Virus record (IMG/VR): IMGVR_UViG_3300028146_000016
Location: 1-46,703 of that record
Reading direction: 5' to 3' (one strand)
From: a virus
Length of the DNA: 46,703 bases
This document shows, one piece after another, positions 34,775-44,400 of the stretch (positions within the stretch are counted from its first letter, which is position 1; every line of letters begins with the position of its first letter). A model generated the notes under the pieces. It was given only the letters and a program-made list of their open reading frames with translations, was not told where the DNA came from and searched no databases. Position numbers and translations under genes: made by a program.

Positions 34775-36274
34775 TCATTGCACCTTCTCTACCTTCCACT
34801 CGCTTGGCGCACCACCCTTCACGTCCTGCACTTCCTCCGGCTTGGTCCCCGGCGCCCAGAAAGTCGGGTCGGACACGAACTTGTTGAAGAACGCCTTGCT
34901 GGTGCCGTTGATGTTGGCGCGCAAGAGGCGAATCTTCTCCGCGCGGCTGGCCTTGTCATCGCCGGGTCCCGGCGCCTGCTCGATCAGGAACCGGCGGAAG
35001 GCGTCAGAGCCACGCAAGCCACCAGTGAACACCGGAATCGCCTCGTCAATCATCGACGCCCACGCGGCATCGACCTGCTTCGCGGTCGAACTCTGCATTC
35101 CGCGCCCGACCCCGTACAGCGCCCGGCTGGCGGGATTCTCGGCGTGGGTGCCGAAGAAGGGCGACGTGTTGTTGTCAGGGAATTTCTTCTCGATCTCGTC
35201 CAAGCGGGCGAGCGAGTTGGTCACCCCGCTCTTGACGATGTTCTGGCGCACGACGTTGGTCACCCCAACCTTGGTGTCCTTGGCTTCCTTCGCCGTCCCC
35301 CCGGCCAGCGCCGCCAGCGTCGTTTCGTTGCCGTCGGCATCGAGCACGATCATCTTGCCGCCCTTGTTCACTCCGCGGGTGCCGATCGGTCCCTTGGTCT
35401 CGTCGATGCTGCCGTCGGCCTTGCGCGGGTAGATGTACTCGACCGCCTTGAGCGAACCGGCCCCGGATGCGCCCCCACTACCGCCAGTGCCGAGCCGGAG
35501 AAGATGCGCGGTCGACGCCTGCAAATGGGCGATCTGGGCGTCGGACTTTTTGGTTTCAGCCTGATCCTTGGCTTCCTTGCGGGCAAGATTCTGGGCCAAC
35601 AGTTGTTCCTGCGCGAGTTGATGCGCCTGCGCCGCCGACTCCTTCGAGCGCATGAACTGGGACAGCACGCTCGCCGCCTGATCGTTGTAGACGAGACCGC
35701 CGTTAGGATCATGCGGCAGGCGTTTGTCCAAGGCGAAAGCTTCTCCTGGACTCAAGGTTTCTCCGACATAGCGCACGAAGTCATGCAACTGCTCCGGCGT
35801 TTTCACGTCGCGGCCGAGGTTGACGATGTTCTCGTTGTCCTTCTGCTTGCGCGCGGTGACATCCTTGGCGAGTTGGCTGATGCGGGTCGTGGCCTTGTCG
35901 ATCTCGTCCTGCCACATCTTGTATTCGCTCGGATCAGCCCCGGCCTTGATTGCTACCTGCAACGTGCGCTGATACTTATCGCGCTGTTTTCCCAGATTGC
36001 GCAATTCAGCCATTTCCGGGTTGCGCTCATCGGCAACGGATTGCCGCTCTCCCACCGATGGCGCATCGGGATTGTTCTGTTGGGGATTCGGCGTCAACTC
36101 CTGCTGAATCATGAATTGCCGCACGGCTTCATCGGCCTTGACCTTGCGGTCATATGCCTCGAGTTGCTTCTGGCCCATCGCCACCTGCATCAGCCGCTGC
36201 TGGGTGTTGGCGTTGGTGTCGGCAATAGTCGACGCCTTCTGCGTCAAGTTCAGGAACGTGTCGTACATGCTCAT
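34775..36274 (-). CDS. Coiled-coil ejection-type protein (putative)
   Basis: 499 aa beginning MSMYDTFLNLTQKASTIADT. It is mostly helical, with Gln/Lys/Glu/Ala heptads (about 15-60, 85-140, 215-260) and a compact end that includes FTGGLRGSDAFRRFLIEQAP. It has the composition of phage internal virion proteins that form a tube for DNA delivery. CGGAGACGGTC precedes the start, and the stop is 1 nt before the next gene. The exact role is inferred from the neighbours. Confidence 0.6.
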   Translation of the reverse strand: MSMYDTFLNLTQKASTIADTNANTQQRLMQVAMGQKQLEAYDRKVKADEAVRQFMIQQELTPNPQQNNPDAPSVGERQSVADERNPEMAELRNLGKQRDKYQRTLQVAIKAGADPSEYKMWQDEIDKATTRISQLAKDVTARKQKDNENIVNLGRDVKTPEQLHDFVRYVGETLSPGEAFALDKRLPHDPNGGLVYNDQAASVLSQFMRSKESAAQAHQLAQEQLLAQNLARKEAKDQAETKKSDAQIAHLQASTAHLLRLGTGGSGGASGAGSLKAVEYIYPRKADGSIDETKGPIGTRGVNKGGKMIVLDADGNETTLAALAGGTAKEAKDTKVGVTNVVRQNIVKSGVTNSLARLDEIEKKFPDNNTSPFFGTHAENPASRALYGVGRGMQSSTAKQVDAAWASMIDEAIPVFTGGLRGSDAFRRFLIEQAPGPGDDKASRAEKIRLLRANINGTSKAFFNKFVSDPTFWAPGTKPEEVQDVKGGAPSEWKVEKVQ

Positions 36275-36286
36275 GACCGTCTCCGA

Positions 36287-37057
36287 TCAGCCATACCACG
36301 GGTCGGTGAGTGCGCCGCCCCAATCGGAAGGAATACCACCGCCGCCACCGGTAAAGTCGATACCGCTGGTATCGCCGGGCCAACCGCCTTGATCACCCGT
36401 TCCGGTAGAACCGGGACCGTAGGTAACATCCCCAGTCGTTGGGTCAACTCCGCCTCCTGATCCGCCACCGATAGCACGGATGATGCCGTTGATCGCCGCC
36501 TGCGGCAGCCCGCTCGCGGCGAGTGCGTTGGCGAGCCCGGTCACGCCCCCGGCGATGTTGCCCGATTGCTTGTCGAAGCCGCCAGAGAGCAAGGCGCCTG
36601 CCGTCCCGGGCGAGCCTGCCCCTACCCCGGCCATCGCCATTAGTTGGGCGATGCGGGTATCGTAAGCCTGCTCGGCGTAGCCGGTGGCGAACTTGTCGAG
36701 TTCTGGTGCGAGGCTCCCCGTGCGACCGGTACCGTAGAGGGCGTTGCTTGAGCGCGAGATCGCTTCCAATCCCTGCTCCTTGCCAAACTGGTAGCCGGGA
36801 TCGGTCTTGAACGAGTTAGGATCGGTCATCAACGCGAACAGTTGTTTCTGATAACCGGGTCGCTGCGAGGCGAACGGGTCGGCCGCCGCTGCCGCGATCT
36901 GCGATTGTCCTACCGCGCCGGTCGAGCCACCGCCGAAGGCCCCGACCAGATCGGCGATGGCGAGGCCACCACCAGCGAGCAGGTTGCCCCAGTTGATCGA
37001 GCCGTCGGGGTTGGTCATCACCGGCGGGGATGCGCCCGGAACCGCTGTCGTTGCCAT
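36287..37057 (-). CDS. DNA transfer / tail-associated protein (putative)
   Basis: 256 aa. DPFASQRPGYQKQLFALMTD followed by NSFKTDPGYQFGKEQGLEAI and SRSSNALYGTGRTG is a pattern I recall from podovirus ejection or tail proteins. The C-terminal 60 residues are Gly-rich and end in an aromatic motif (DWGGALTDPWYG). The N-terminal third has a possible amphipathic segment. It is encoded between gp10-like and the large ejection proteins, as in P22-type modules. Confidence 0.6.
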   Translation of the reverse strand: MATTAVPGASPPVMTNPDGSINWGNLLAGGGLAIADLVGAFGGGSTGAVGQSQIAAAAADPFASQRPGYQKQLFALMTDPNSFKTDPGYQFGKEQGLEAISRSSNALYGTGRTGSLAPELDKFATGYAEQAYDTRIAQLMAMAGVGAGSPGTAGALLSGGFDKQSGNIAGGVTGLANALAASGLPQAAINGIIRAIGGGSGGGVDPTTGDVTYGPGSTGTGDQGGWPGDTSGIDFTGGGGGIPSDWGGALTDPWYG

Positions 37058-37060
37058 CGT

Positions 37061-37561
37061 CTATCTCCCGCCCGCGTAGCGGGCTGCATTCTGTCCGAGG
37101 CGAGCCGCGGAGAGCCCCGCGCCCTGCCCCGCCCCCACCGCCCCGAACGCGCCCATGCCCGCCCCGCCCAGCACCAGGCTCATGATCAGCGGGCCAATCA
37201 GGTCGTAGAAGTTACTCTGCTTGGAAGGGTCGACCGTGTTGCGGCTCGACGTGATCGGGCCGTAGTTGGGATCGTTGTACCACAGGCTGGGGTCGATCAT
37301 CTTGAACCCGCCCGCGCCCTGCCCCGAGGGCTGGTCGTAGGCGCGCACGTCGAGCGGCGAGCCGTACTTGGTCTGCGGCGCGTTGGGGCCGGGCGCATAG
37401 TAGGCCGGCGTGCCGTAGGCGCCTTGAACGCTCTTGATGAGGCCCGCATCGGTCAGCGCCCCGACGTCGGGATAGTTGAGCGCGCCGTACACGCTCTTGT
37501 CCACACTCGCCTCGGGCGGGGCGCCGATGAGACTCAGCATTTGGCGCAGATCCGGCATCAC
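37061..37561 (-). CDS. Hypothetical tail-module protein
   Basis: A 166-aa protein of unknown function. It begins MMPDLRQMLSLIGAPPEASV, has a short repeat-like Tyr/Gly/Pro region (GAYGTPAYYAPGPNAPQTKY) and one hydrophobic segment (LIGPLIMSLVLGGAGMGAFG). Its stop is 4 nt before the next start, and its own start overlaps the end of the gp10-like gene. It may be a small component of the tail or ejection system. Confidence 0.5.
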   Translation of the reverse strand: MMPDLRQMLSLIGAPPEASVDKSVYGALNYPDVGALTDAGLIKSVQGAYGTPAYYAPGPNAPQTKYGSPLDVRAYDQPSGQGAGGFKMIDPSLWYNDPNYGPITSSRNTVDPSKQSNFYDLIGPLIMSLVLGGAGMGAFGAVGAGQGAGLSAARLGQNAARYAGGR

Positions 37562-39921
37562 ATCCCGCCCTGCTCGACCACGGCTTCCAGCGCCTCCAGC
37601 CGCATCGGCTGATTGTCCGTCTGGGTGTACTTGAAAGCGCGCCGCTGCGCCTGCCCGCAGCGGAACAGTTGCGGGTACGCCGTGTTCATGTTCACCGTGC
37701 GCGCGCTGCTGAAGCTCGCGTAGTCATCGTCGGTCCACGAGATCGACGGCGTGCTCGCGTTCCTGTCGCCGATGACCGTGATCGGTCCCCAGAACTTGCG
37801 GTAATTGTTGCCCGCATCGACCTTGCCGGTGATCAAGAGCGCGGTGAAGGTCGCGTTGTTGTCGGTGGTGTAGCTCATGTCGACAGTGTAAACCTTCCCA
37901 TCCGTTAGCCCCTGCTCCAGCACCAGCGCCGGGGAGTCGAGCGTGCTGGTGTTGGCGGCGTAGGCGAGCGGTGCCGTCAGGCTGTCCGCCCTGGTCCACT
38001 CGAACCATTCCTTGGTCGAGAAGTCGTAGCACCACGCCGGCAGGTTGGTGCTCGGGTACAGCACATAGCACAGGTGCCCGTTGGCGTACAGGCAGTAGGC
38101 GGCAATCGACACGCTCGCCCAGCCCGCGCCGTTGATGATCTTCTCCACCGCCGGCGTGCTGATGACTTGCGGCTGCAGGCCGTTGAAGATCATGACCTGC
38201 CGCGTCAACTGCAGATCGCGCGACACCCAGGCGATGGTCGGGCCGACCTGCACCACGCTCGCCGCGCTCTCGGCCCCGATCTTCATGTTGCCGGAGAGGT
38301 ACGAAAGCAAAGGGCTTCCTACTGCGACCCCGGCGTCATAGAAGAACTGGATCGTGTACTGCCCGAACACGACGAGGTAGTTGAGGTACTTGGCGATGGC
38401 GATGCCGTTGTCGGCCTCGTAATCCGCCCCCACGGCATTGAGCATCGGCCAGTGGAACGGATCGTTCAAGTTGCAGTTGCGAATGAGGCCGCTCGGGTCC
38501 ATCACATAGGCGAAGTCACCGAGGACGACCAGACCGGGAACGGTCTCCACCGGGTAGCCGATGTCGGTCACGGGAATCAGCACGCCGCCGGAGAGCACCC
38601 ACAAGCCGCTTTCGTTCTTGACCAGCAGTTGCGTGCCCTGGCTGAAGGGATTGAACTGGAACGGCTGGCCCGCCACCGGCGGGCTGATCGCGGTCGAGGC
38701 GTTCAATTGGGTGTTGAGCGCGGCGTAGTAGATAACGCTCGACGGGGCGAGAGTGCCGGAATTGTCGGTCCCGCCCAGCCAGTACATGGTCTGGTAATGA
38801 AAAGCGGAAATCGCGGTCGCGGTCTGGAACACGATCAACTGCCCCTCGGCGCTGGCGTTCCACGGCCCGCTGGTGGTCGCCACGCTCCACGTCACGCCGT
38901 CGGTCGAGGAATAGACCCGATGTAGCAGGGTAGTGCCGTTGTAGCCGTTGACCAGCCACATCCGGTTGGCGTAGACCGTGGCGCTCGCGAGTGTCACCCC
39001 GGGGGCGACGAAGGCTGCCGCGGTCAGTTGCACCCAGGTCTTGCCGCCATCGTTGGACGACCAGACGTCGTTGAGCGAAGTCGTGCCGGGAAGGCTTTGG
39101 CCGCCGGCGATGATGAGGCGATTCTGGTAGTACCAGGACGACATGAATTCGCGCGCGCTCCAGCCCGCCGCCGCCGTGACCTGCGCCCAGGTCTTGCCGT
39201 CGGTGGAGAAGGCGACGTCGTTGGCGACCGTGCTGGTGGCATCCTTGCCGCCGAAGATGTAGATGCCGTTATCAGCCGAAATGGAGCCGCCGGCAAAGCG
39301 CTTGCCCCAGTTGGCGGCACTCATCAGCGCCGTTTCCTGCGTCCACGAACTGCCGTCCTGGCTCGACCAGACATCGCCCAACGGGTTGCTCGCCGAGTCC
39401 GAGCCGCCGATGACGTAGATGGTGCTGCCGATGACCCCGGTCATGAACGAGTAGCGGGCGGTCCACGGTGCCGCAGCGGTGCAGAGCTTCCACCCCTGCC
39501 CCGGCTGGATCGACCACACGTCGTTCAACGCATTGCCGGCGCTGTCGATGCCGCCGATCACAAACAGCACGTTGTTGGCGACGAATGCTTGGAACAGGCG
39601 GCGCGAGTTCCACGGCCCGTTGGAGGTCGCCACCCACGTCCCGCCGTCGGCCCCGGTCGGCGTCGCCGCCGCGGTCTTTAGATTGTCGCCGACGACCGCA
39701 TAGAGCTCGCCGTTCCACACCGTCACCCCCTGTCCGGTACCGGCGCCGAACGAGGCGACTTCGACGCTACCGGGACGCTTCAGGGTGTAGGTCTTGTCGC
39801 CCGACTTCTCGTCCAGCACGTTGACCCGGCGCGAGTCCTTAGTGGTGTCGCCGGCACGCGGGTTGTACGGCCACGACCACGGCAGGCGCACGAGTTGCTG
39901 GCTGGAGGAGCCTTCGGGCAT
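37558..39921 (-). CDS. gp10-like tail hub with inserted Kelch-type propeller
   Basis: 787 aa. The ends match the P22 gp10-type packaged-DNA stabilisation protein: an N-terminal start LVRLPWSWPYNPRAGD (10-25), and from about residue 405 FQFNPFSQGTQLLVKNESGL, then GDFAYVMDPSG, AIAKYLNYLVVFGQYTIQFF and IGAESAASVVQVGPTIAWVS. Between about 95 and 395 lie Kelch-like repeats, each with a GG pair, a hydrophobic strand and a D-V-W-S-S...W end (VIGGIDSAG, DVWSSQDGSSW, IFGGKDA, IAGGQSL). This could add a five- or six-bladed propeller. The usual family length is near 470 aa. Confidence 0.8.
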   Translation of the reverse strand: MPEGSSSQQLVRLPWSWPYNPRAGDTTKDSRRVNVLDEKSGDKTYTLKRPGSVEVASFGAGTGQGVTVWNGELYAVVGDNLKTAAATPTGADGGTWVATSNGPWNSRRLFQAFVANNVLFVIGGIDSAGNALNDVWSIQPGQGWKLCTAAAPWTARYSFMTGVIGSTIYVIGGSDSASNPLGDVWSSQDGSSWTQETALMSAANWGKRFAGGSISADNGIYIFGGKDATSTVANDVAFSTDGKTWAQVTAAAGWSAREFMSSWYYQNRLIIAGGQSLPGTTSLNDVWSSNDGGKTWVQLTAAAFVAPGVTLASATVYANRMWLVNGYNGTTLLHRVYSSTDGVTWSVATTSGPWNASAEGQLIVFQTATAISAFHYQTMYWLGGTDNSGTLAPSSVIYYAALNTQLNASTAISPPVAGQPFQFNPFSQGTQLLVKNESGLWVLSGGVLIPVTDIGYPVETVPGLVVLGDFAYVMDPSGLIRNCNLNDPFHWPMLNAVGADYEADNGIAIAKYLNYLVVFGQYTIQFFYDAGVAVGSPLLSYLSGNMKIGAESAASVVQVGPTIAWVSRDLQLTRQVMIFNGLQPQVISTPAVEKIINGAGWASVSIAAYCLYANGHLCYVLYPSTNLPAWCYDFSTKEWFEWTRADSLTAPLAYAANTSTLDSPALVLEQGLTDGKVYTVDMSYTTDNNATFTALLITGKVDAGNNYRKFWGPITVIGDRNASTPSISWTDDDYASFSSARTVNMNTAYPQLFRCGQAQRRAFKYTQTDNQPMRLEALEAVVEQGGM

Positions 39922-39922
39922 G

Positions 39923-40696
39923 TCAGCGCCGCTGGTAGACCTGCTGGTCGGGCTGCATCATCATGGAGACCGTTTCCACGCTCCACGCGAACATCTCGTC
40001 CTTGTAGAACTTGGCCTTCTGCTCGATGCGGGCCAGCCGCTGCTCGGGCACGTTGTACTCGTCGGCCACTTCCGCCGCGAGTTGGTACTTGAGCCACTGG
40101 AAATTCTCCACCGGCAGGTCGAACTCGTCGGTGCCGGTGGTCATGTCGAAAATCTGCCGCTGCATATTCGCGTAGATGGTGCGAGTGCCGTCCTGCGGCG
40201 TGGCGTAGACCTGAACCGCGGCGTGACCGGTCGAGGGCGACGTAGTGCCGCCGGCAAAGGGTGTCCCGGTGTCGATCAGCGGCATGAACATGATCGAGTT
40301 CGGCACCGACAGCGTCTGTTTGCCGCCGAATTGCAGGTATTCGAGCAGCGAGATCATCCGCAACTGGGTGTCGAAGGTCTGGGTGCCGCAGACGGTGCGG
40401 ATGTAGGAGCCCTCGAACATGCGCAGCGGCCGGTTGCAGACCACGTCGGCGGGAGCGGGACCGAGGGTGTAAGTGTTCTGCCCGGCCACCATCGGGATCG
40501 GCAGCAATTGGTAGCACCACAGCGGCAGGCCGGTCGACATCATCTGCTTCAGCAGGATGTTGAGCGCTTCCGAGCAGATCGTCAGATCGTTGGTTCCGGG
40601 CGATGCACCGTCGGACAGGACGCGCAGCACGCGCAGGCTGGCCGCGATCATCTGGTCGCGGGTGCGGCTAAACGAGGCTGTTCCCGTTGACGGCAT
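39923..40696 (-). CDS. gp4-like head-tail adaptor
   Basis: 257 aa beginning MPSTGTASFSRTRDQMIAAS. LRVLRVLSDGASPGTNDLTI, ICSEALNILLKQMMSTGLPL and WCYQLLPIPMVAGQNTYTLG (about residues 20-80) fit the P22 gp4-type tail accessory family. The C-terminal helix (about 210-250) ends in MMMQPDQQVYQRR. It should sit beneath the portal and dock the gp10-like hub whose gene follows 1 nt later. A 647-codon frame covering this and the neighbour is an artefact, since the collagen-like gene ends at 40699. Confidence 0.75.
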   Translation of the reverse strand: MPSTGTASFSRTRDQMIAASLRVLRVLSDGASPGTNDLTICSEALNILLKQMMSTGLPLWCYQLLPIPMVAGQNTYTLGPAPADVVCNRPLRMFEGSYIRTVCGTQTFDTQLRMISLLEYLQFGGKQTLSVPNSIMFMPLIDTGTPFAGGTTSPSTGHAAVQVYATPQDGTRTIYANMQRQIFDMTTGTDEFDLPVENFQWLKYQLAAEVADEYNVPEQRLARIEQKAKFYKDEMFAWSVETVSMMMQPDQQVYQRR

Positions 40697-40698
40697 GA

Positions 40699-41622
40699 TC
40701 AGGTCTGCCCGTAGAGAGTGAATACCGAGCCGTCGGTGATGGCGGTGCCGTCCTGCGTCACCGTCAATTGATTGATGGCGGTGGTTTCCAGCCAGTCGGC
40801 AGTGCCGAGCATCAGCAGGCCCGCCGAGGCCGGATCGCCGGAGAAGAAGATCGCTCCCTTGTCGAAGGTGGTGCGGGCGTAGCTCATGATGAAGATCACC
40901 CCACGCGCGGTGCGGTTGGTGTTGCCGGCGTTGGGCATGGTGCCGATGAACATGCCGTTGGTGGTAGCTCCCGCCCCGGAAGCGAAGGCGCTGCTCGACT
41001 GGCTGCCGATGCGAAACGCGGTCGAGTAGTGGGCGGCGGTGGCATCGGCGTTCATCTGCAGGCGCACCACGGAGGAGCCGCTGCCGCTGGCGGTGTTCTG
41101 CGCCTCCCACATGATGGCAAGATTGGTGAAGGTCGCCGGGATGCTGGAGAAATTGGCGGTAGTCTGACTGCTCGAGGTCACGACCTGCGCGATCTGCGCC
41201 CAGCCGCTCGTCGCCGCCCCGCCGGTAGGACCGGTTGCCCCCGTCGGCCCCGTCGCCCCGGTCGGGCCCGTGGCTCCCGCTGGCCCCGTGGCTCCCGCTG
41301 GCCCCGTGGGTCCAGTGGGGCCAATGGGTCCGGTTGCCCCCACGGGTCCGGTCGCTCCTGCAGGACCGGTAGCCCCAGCTGGCCCCGTTGGCCCCAAAGG
41401 TCCGCTGGGTCCGGAAGGCCCACTCGGACCCGAAGGACCACTTGGCCCTGTCGCGCCGCCGCCACCCGCAGGACCGGAAGGACCAGAAGGTCCGGTCACA
41501 CCAGGCGAGCCGAACTGCTCCTTGCACAGAAACACGGAGAGTTCCTTGAACCAGCGCTGCAGCGCTTCCGGAATCATGTGCAGCGTGACCGGATCGGGCG
41601 GGGGCTTGCAGAAATTGGCCAT
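40699..41622 (-). CDS. Collagen-like tail protein
   Basis: A 307-aa protein. The N-terminus ([20 protein letters not shown]) contains a [18 protein letters not shown] helix. Gly-X-Y triplets (about 43-160, [10 protein letters not shown] and [10 protein letters not shown] types) give a triple-helical stalk. A strand-rich C-terminal domain (about 165-305) follows. Such a trimeric fibre is likely an external tail or head appendage. The final domain may bind the host. TGATG coupling connects it to the upstream gene. Confidence 0.7.
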   Translation of the reverse strand: MANFCKPPPDPVTLHMIPEALQRWFKELSVFLCKEQFGSPGVTGPSGPSGPAGGGGATGPSGPSGPSGPSGPSGPLGPTGPAGATGPAGATGPVGATGPIGPTGPTGPAGATGPAGATGPTGATGPTGATGPTGGAATSGWAQIAQVVTSSSQTTANFSSIPATFTNLAIMWEAQNTASGSGSSVVRLQMNADATAAHYSTAFRIGSQSSSAFASGAGATTNGMFIGTMPNAGNTNRTARGVIFIMSYARTTFDKGAIFFSGDPASAGLLMLGTADWLETTAINQLTVTQDGTAITDGSVFTLYGQT

Positions 41623-42374
41623 CACGCATCGATCCACGACACCAGCACATAGCCGCCGCCGCCATTGCCGCCGGGCTTCGGCGATCCAGGCGCCCCGAAC
41701 TCGGCCGAGCCACCGCCTCCGCCGCTGCCCACCCCGTTGCCGGCGAGGCCGGGATTGAGCACGCCAAGCACCACCCCGCCGCCGTCGCCGCCGCGGCCGT
41801 AGACGGTCGCGCCGCCGCCGCCGCCGCCAGAGCCGCCGCCTTCATTGCCAGGGTGACCTTCACCACCCGCGCCGCCGATCAGGAACCCGCCCGAGCCGCC
41901 GCCGTTGAGGCCGGGCGAATTGGCCCCGCTGGTGCCGCCGTTGGAGCCACCGAACTCCTGGGCGTTGCGCTGCCCCAAGGTGCCGGGCACGGTGCCGCTC
42001 ACGTCGACCACGCCGAAGGCGCCGCCGCCGAAGCCGCCGTACTCGCCGCCGGGAATGACGTTGCCGTGGGTGCCACCATCGGTCTTGAGCGTGCCGAAGC
42101 TCGTGGTCTGCCCATCGGTGCCAGCCGGCAGCAGCGCCGTGCCGCCAGGACCGCCCACTGCCACTGTGACCGCCACCGTGCCGCCCGGGGTGACGTGGTA
42201 GGGCATGTTGATGATCGTCGCCGCTGCCCCGCCGCCAGCACCCGCGGAGCCGCCGGGATTGCCGGCGTTGCCGCCCGATCCCGAGCCAACCTGGGTCACC
42301 CAAAGGAGCGACACCGTCGGCGGCACGGTGAACGTGCCGGAGGCGAGAAAGGCTTGCGACTTGGTCGTGCTCAT
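41622..42374 (-). CDS. Glycine-rich tail protein, copy 2
   Basis: 250 aa beginning [20 protein letters not shown]. After [15 protein letters not shown] a large Gly/Ala/Pro domain follows with repeated G-rich strings, and it ends [15 protein letters not shown]. The same plan, with VSLVWVTQIGAGGGG at the start and DGADGYVLVEWVG at the end, is seen in the gene at 42374, so the two are paralogues. The poly-glycine fold would be a beta-helix-like tip for host contact, as in glycine-rich adhesins (inference). Confidence 0.65.
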   Translation of the reverse strand: MSTTKSQAFLASGTFTVPPTVSLLWVTQVGSGSGGNAGNPGGSAGAGGGAAATIINMPYHVTPGGTVAVTVAVGGPGGTALLPAGTDGQTTSFGTLKTDGGTHGNVIPGGEYGGFGGGAFGVVDVSGTVPGTLGQRNAQEFGGSNGGTSGANSPGLNGGGSGGFLIGGAGGEGHPGNEGGGSGGGGGGATVYGRGGDGGGVVLGVLNPGLAGNGVGSGGGGGSAEFGAPGSPKPGGNGGGGYVLVSWIDA

Positions 42375-43573
42375 CAGCCCACCCACTCCACCAGCACATA
42401 GCCGTCGGCACCGTCGCCGCCGGCCTGTGCAGTATTGGCTCCCGCTCCGCCGCCGCCGGCACCGTAGGCGGTGCTGGCCGCACTCACCCCTGCCGCATCG
42501 CCCGCGCCACCAGCCCCGCCGGTGCCAAAGATCGACGCTGCCCCACCACCACCGCCGGCGTGGGTAGCGGCCACCACGCCCCCCGCGCCGCCGTTGGTGA
42601 AGCCACCAGCCGCCCCGCCGGGAGCGCCGTTGCCCGAAGAGTTGCCGCCGCCGCCACCGCCGCTGCCACCGAAGTGAACCGGCGATTCCGCGGTGCCCGG
42701 CAACTGCGTCTGATTGGAGCCCGACGTTCCGGCCGCCCCACCGCGCGGTCCACCGCCCACGCCACCCGCTTGCGTCGAACCGGGCGCGCCCTTGCCGCCC
42801 AGCACCGGCAGGGTGCCGAAGTTGGTATCGCCGCCGTCGGTGCCGGCATTGGCTCCGCCACCGGCCCCGCCCGTTCCCTTGGCTCCCACCACACCCGCCA
42901 CCGTGCCCGAGGCGGTGACCGCATAGGGCATTCCGACCATGACCTCACCCGAGCCGCCACCGCCCGCGCCCGTGGTCGAGCTATTCGCCCGTCCGCCACC
43001 GCCGCCGCCGGCCCCGATCTGGGTCACCCACACCAGACTCACCCCGGCCGGAACGTTGAAGGTGAAGGCACCGGGGGTGGTGAATTCCTGCGACAGCGAG
43101 GCGCCACCGGTGCCCGCGGGACCGCTGGGGCCGCTCGGACCCGAGGGACCGCTGGGGCCGCTAACACCGGGGCCGCTCGGTCCCGATGGCCCGGTCGGTC
43201 CGGTCGGTCCGGTAGGACCGCTGCCGGTGCTCTTGAGGTCGTAGAACTCCTGCGCGCAGGGGCGACCCTCGATCACCGCACCGACCGCCCAGTTCTGGGC
43301 CGTGGTGGTGATGGCGCGGACAACGGTGAGGCTATAGCCGGTGCCGACGGTATGGTACTCGGTGACCTTGACGATCTCGCGCTGCGCCGGGGGCTGCAGG
43401 TTGATGTTGTAGCTGGGCTGGTCGACGATAGTGAGGTAGAAGTACGAATCGTTCTGCGACAGCGTCGGGAACGGCAGGTCTGGCACCGACGTGAGGAGCG
43501 TGGTCGCGCCCGGTCCCACCGCGGCAACCAGCAGACAGCGGGTGTAATCCGAGAATTCGATGTCGAGAGCCAC
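42374..43573 (-). CDS. Collagen-like and glycine-rich tail protein, copy 1
   Basis: 399 aa. The N-terminal 115 residues (MALDIEFSDYTRCLLVAAVG, IVKVTEYHTVGTGYSLTVVR) form a small strand-rich attachment domain. Gly-X-Y triplets follow (about 117-155). After these comes a glycine-rich domain with the same ends as the neighbour at 41622. A fibre with an attachment end, stalk and tip is the simplest reading. TGATG overlap links it to the next gene. Confidence 0.65.
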   Translation of the reverse strand: MALDIEFSDYTRCLLVAAVGPGATTLLTSVPDLPFPTLSQNDSYFYLTIVDQPSYNINLQPPAQREIVKVTEYHTVGTGYSLTVVRAITTTAQNWAVGAVIEGRPCAQEFYDLKSTGSGPTGPTGPTGPSGPSGPGVSGPSGPSGPSGPSGPAGTGGASLSQEFTTPGAFTFNVPAGVSLVWVTQIGAGGGGGGRANSSTTGAGGGGSGEVMVGMPYAVTASGTVAGVVGAKGTGGAGGGANAGTDGGDTNFGTLPVLGGKGAPGSTQAGGVGGGPRGGAAGTSGSNQTQLPGTAESPVHFGGSGGGGGGNSSGNGAPGGAAGGFTNGGAGGVVAATHAGGGGGAASIFGTGGAGGAGDAAGVSAASTAYGAGGGGAGANTAQAGGDGADGYVLVEWVG

Positions 43574-43576
43574 GCG

Positions 43577-43855
43577 CTAGTCCCGGCTGATCTTGTCGCG
43601 CACCACCGAATCACGCACCCGCGGACTCGACGGCTGTACCGCCTCGCAGCCGCTACCCGATTCTGGCCTCGACCAGGGAATCGGAGCCTCTGGACGTGGT
43701 GCCTTGAGCAATTCCTGCGGATGACGTGGGTCCAGACAGCGGCGGCACACGCGCAGAAAATCCCATTGCAGCAGCAATTTGGAGCTCTTGAACAGCTCGC
43801 CGCATTGATCGCACTGCGCGTTCCATTCGCCGCGAGCCCAGTATTCACCCTTCAT
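43577..43855 (-). CDS. Zinc-binding protein
   Basis: A 92-aa protein. MKGEYWARGEWNAQCDQCGE, then LQWDFLRVCRRCLDPRHPQE, gives CxxC near 15-18 and CRRC near 37-40, a complete zinc ribbon with the conserved WNxxCDxCGxxFKSSxLxxxWxxxxVCxxCxxPRHPQ pattern I recall in phage structural regions. The tail is basic. It may be an assembly factor. Confidence 0.7.
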   Translation of the reverse strand: MKGEYWARGEWNAQCDQCGELFKSSKLLLQWDFLRVCRRCLDPRHPQELLKAPRPEAPIPWSRPESGSGCEAVQPSSPRVRDSVVRDKISRD

Positions 43856-43865
43856 GATCTGATCC

Positions 43866-44048
43866 TCAGTGCGAAGTCTGCCGCTGGTCGCCGAACGCCG
43901 CCGCCCGCAGCGATTCGTCCATCGCCCACAGATTGTTGATGACGGTCGATTGCTGCCTGATCTTGGCCTTCAACTCGCGCACATCACTCTGAAGATGAGC
44001 GATGTCATCCTCAAGATAGCGAACCCACGCGCGCTCGGCGTCGGTCAT
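43866..44048 (-). CDS. Small coiled-coil protein
   Basis: A 60-aa protein (MTDAERAWVRYLEDDIAHLQ, then SDVRELKAKIRQQSTVINNL) with heptads over most of its length. It could trimerise a neighbouring fibre or serve as an adaptor. The ATG at 44048 was chosen because it overlaps the stop of the secreted-type protein upstream. Confidence 0.5.
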   Translation of the reverse strand: MTDAERAWVRYLEDDIAHLQSDVRELKAKIRQQSTVINNLWAMDESLRAAAFGDQRQTSH

Positions 44049-44389
44049 GGCGCCACACAGAGATAGGCGATCACGTCGCCGCTCGCCCACGGATAGGCGC
44101 CGCCGATGACGAGTTGCGTCTTGCTGCTGATCGTGCCCAGCGGCGCCGACCAGCCACCGCCACCCGTCTCATCGCTCGCGGCGCAACTCGGCGTGTTCGG
44201 GTACGGCGCGGAGAAGGTGAGCGTGCATAGATCGTTGGGCTGGGCGTCGATGTTGCCCAGCGTGATGTGACCGGCCTTGTTGCTGCCGGTGACGGTGGCA
44301 CCGATACCGCAATCGGGTCCAAGAGTGGGCGGTTGGGCGAAGGCAAGCGCGGAGAACAGGATGAGAACGACAGCGAGCAGATGGCGCAT
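44045..44389 (-). CDS. Secreted-type small protein
   Basis: 114 aa. An N-terminal signal peptide (MRHLLAVVLILFSALAFAQP) has a likely cleavage after AFA. The mature part (about 95 aa) is strand-rich, with Cys near 27, 55, 69 and 111 that may form disulfides. It may act in the periplasm, for example during lysis or superinfection control. A tail-module position is unusual for a secreted protein. Confidence 0.55.
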   Translation of the reverse strand: MRHLLAVVLILFSALAFAQPPTLGPDCGIGATVTGSNKAGHITLGNIDAQPNDLCTLTFSAPYPNTPSCAASDETGGGGWSAPLGTISSKTQLVIGGAYPWASGDVIAYLCVAP

Positions 44390-44400
44390 GACAGTACTCC

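Noticed and set aside
33998-36460. An 820-codon plus-strand open frame
   Set aside because: Antisense to two ejection-type genes with good starts and coupling. The frame has low-complexity Arg/Leu/Ala composition and no motif.
41210-41515. Repeated GGNCCN tracts that could be mistaken for tandem DNA repeats or a CRISPR-like array
   Set aside because: They are Gly-X-Y codons of a collagen-like stalk. There are no fixed-length repeats with unique spacers and no cas genes.
39923-41866. A 647-codon minus-strand frame spanning two genes
   Set aside because: Only its last 257 codons look like a protein (gp4-like). The upstream part overlaps the collagen-like gene out of frame.
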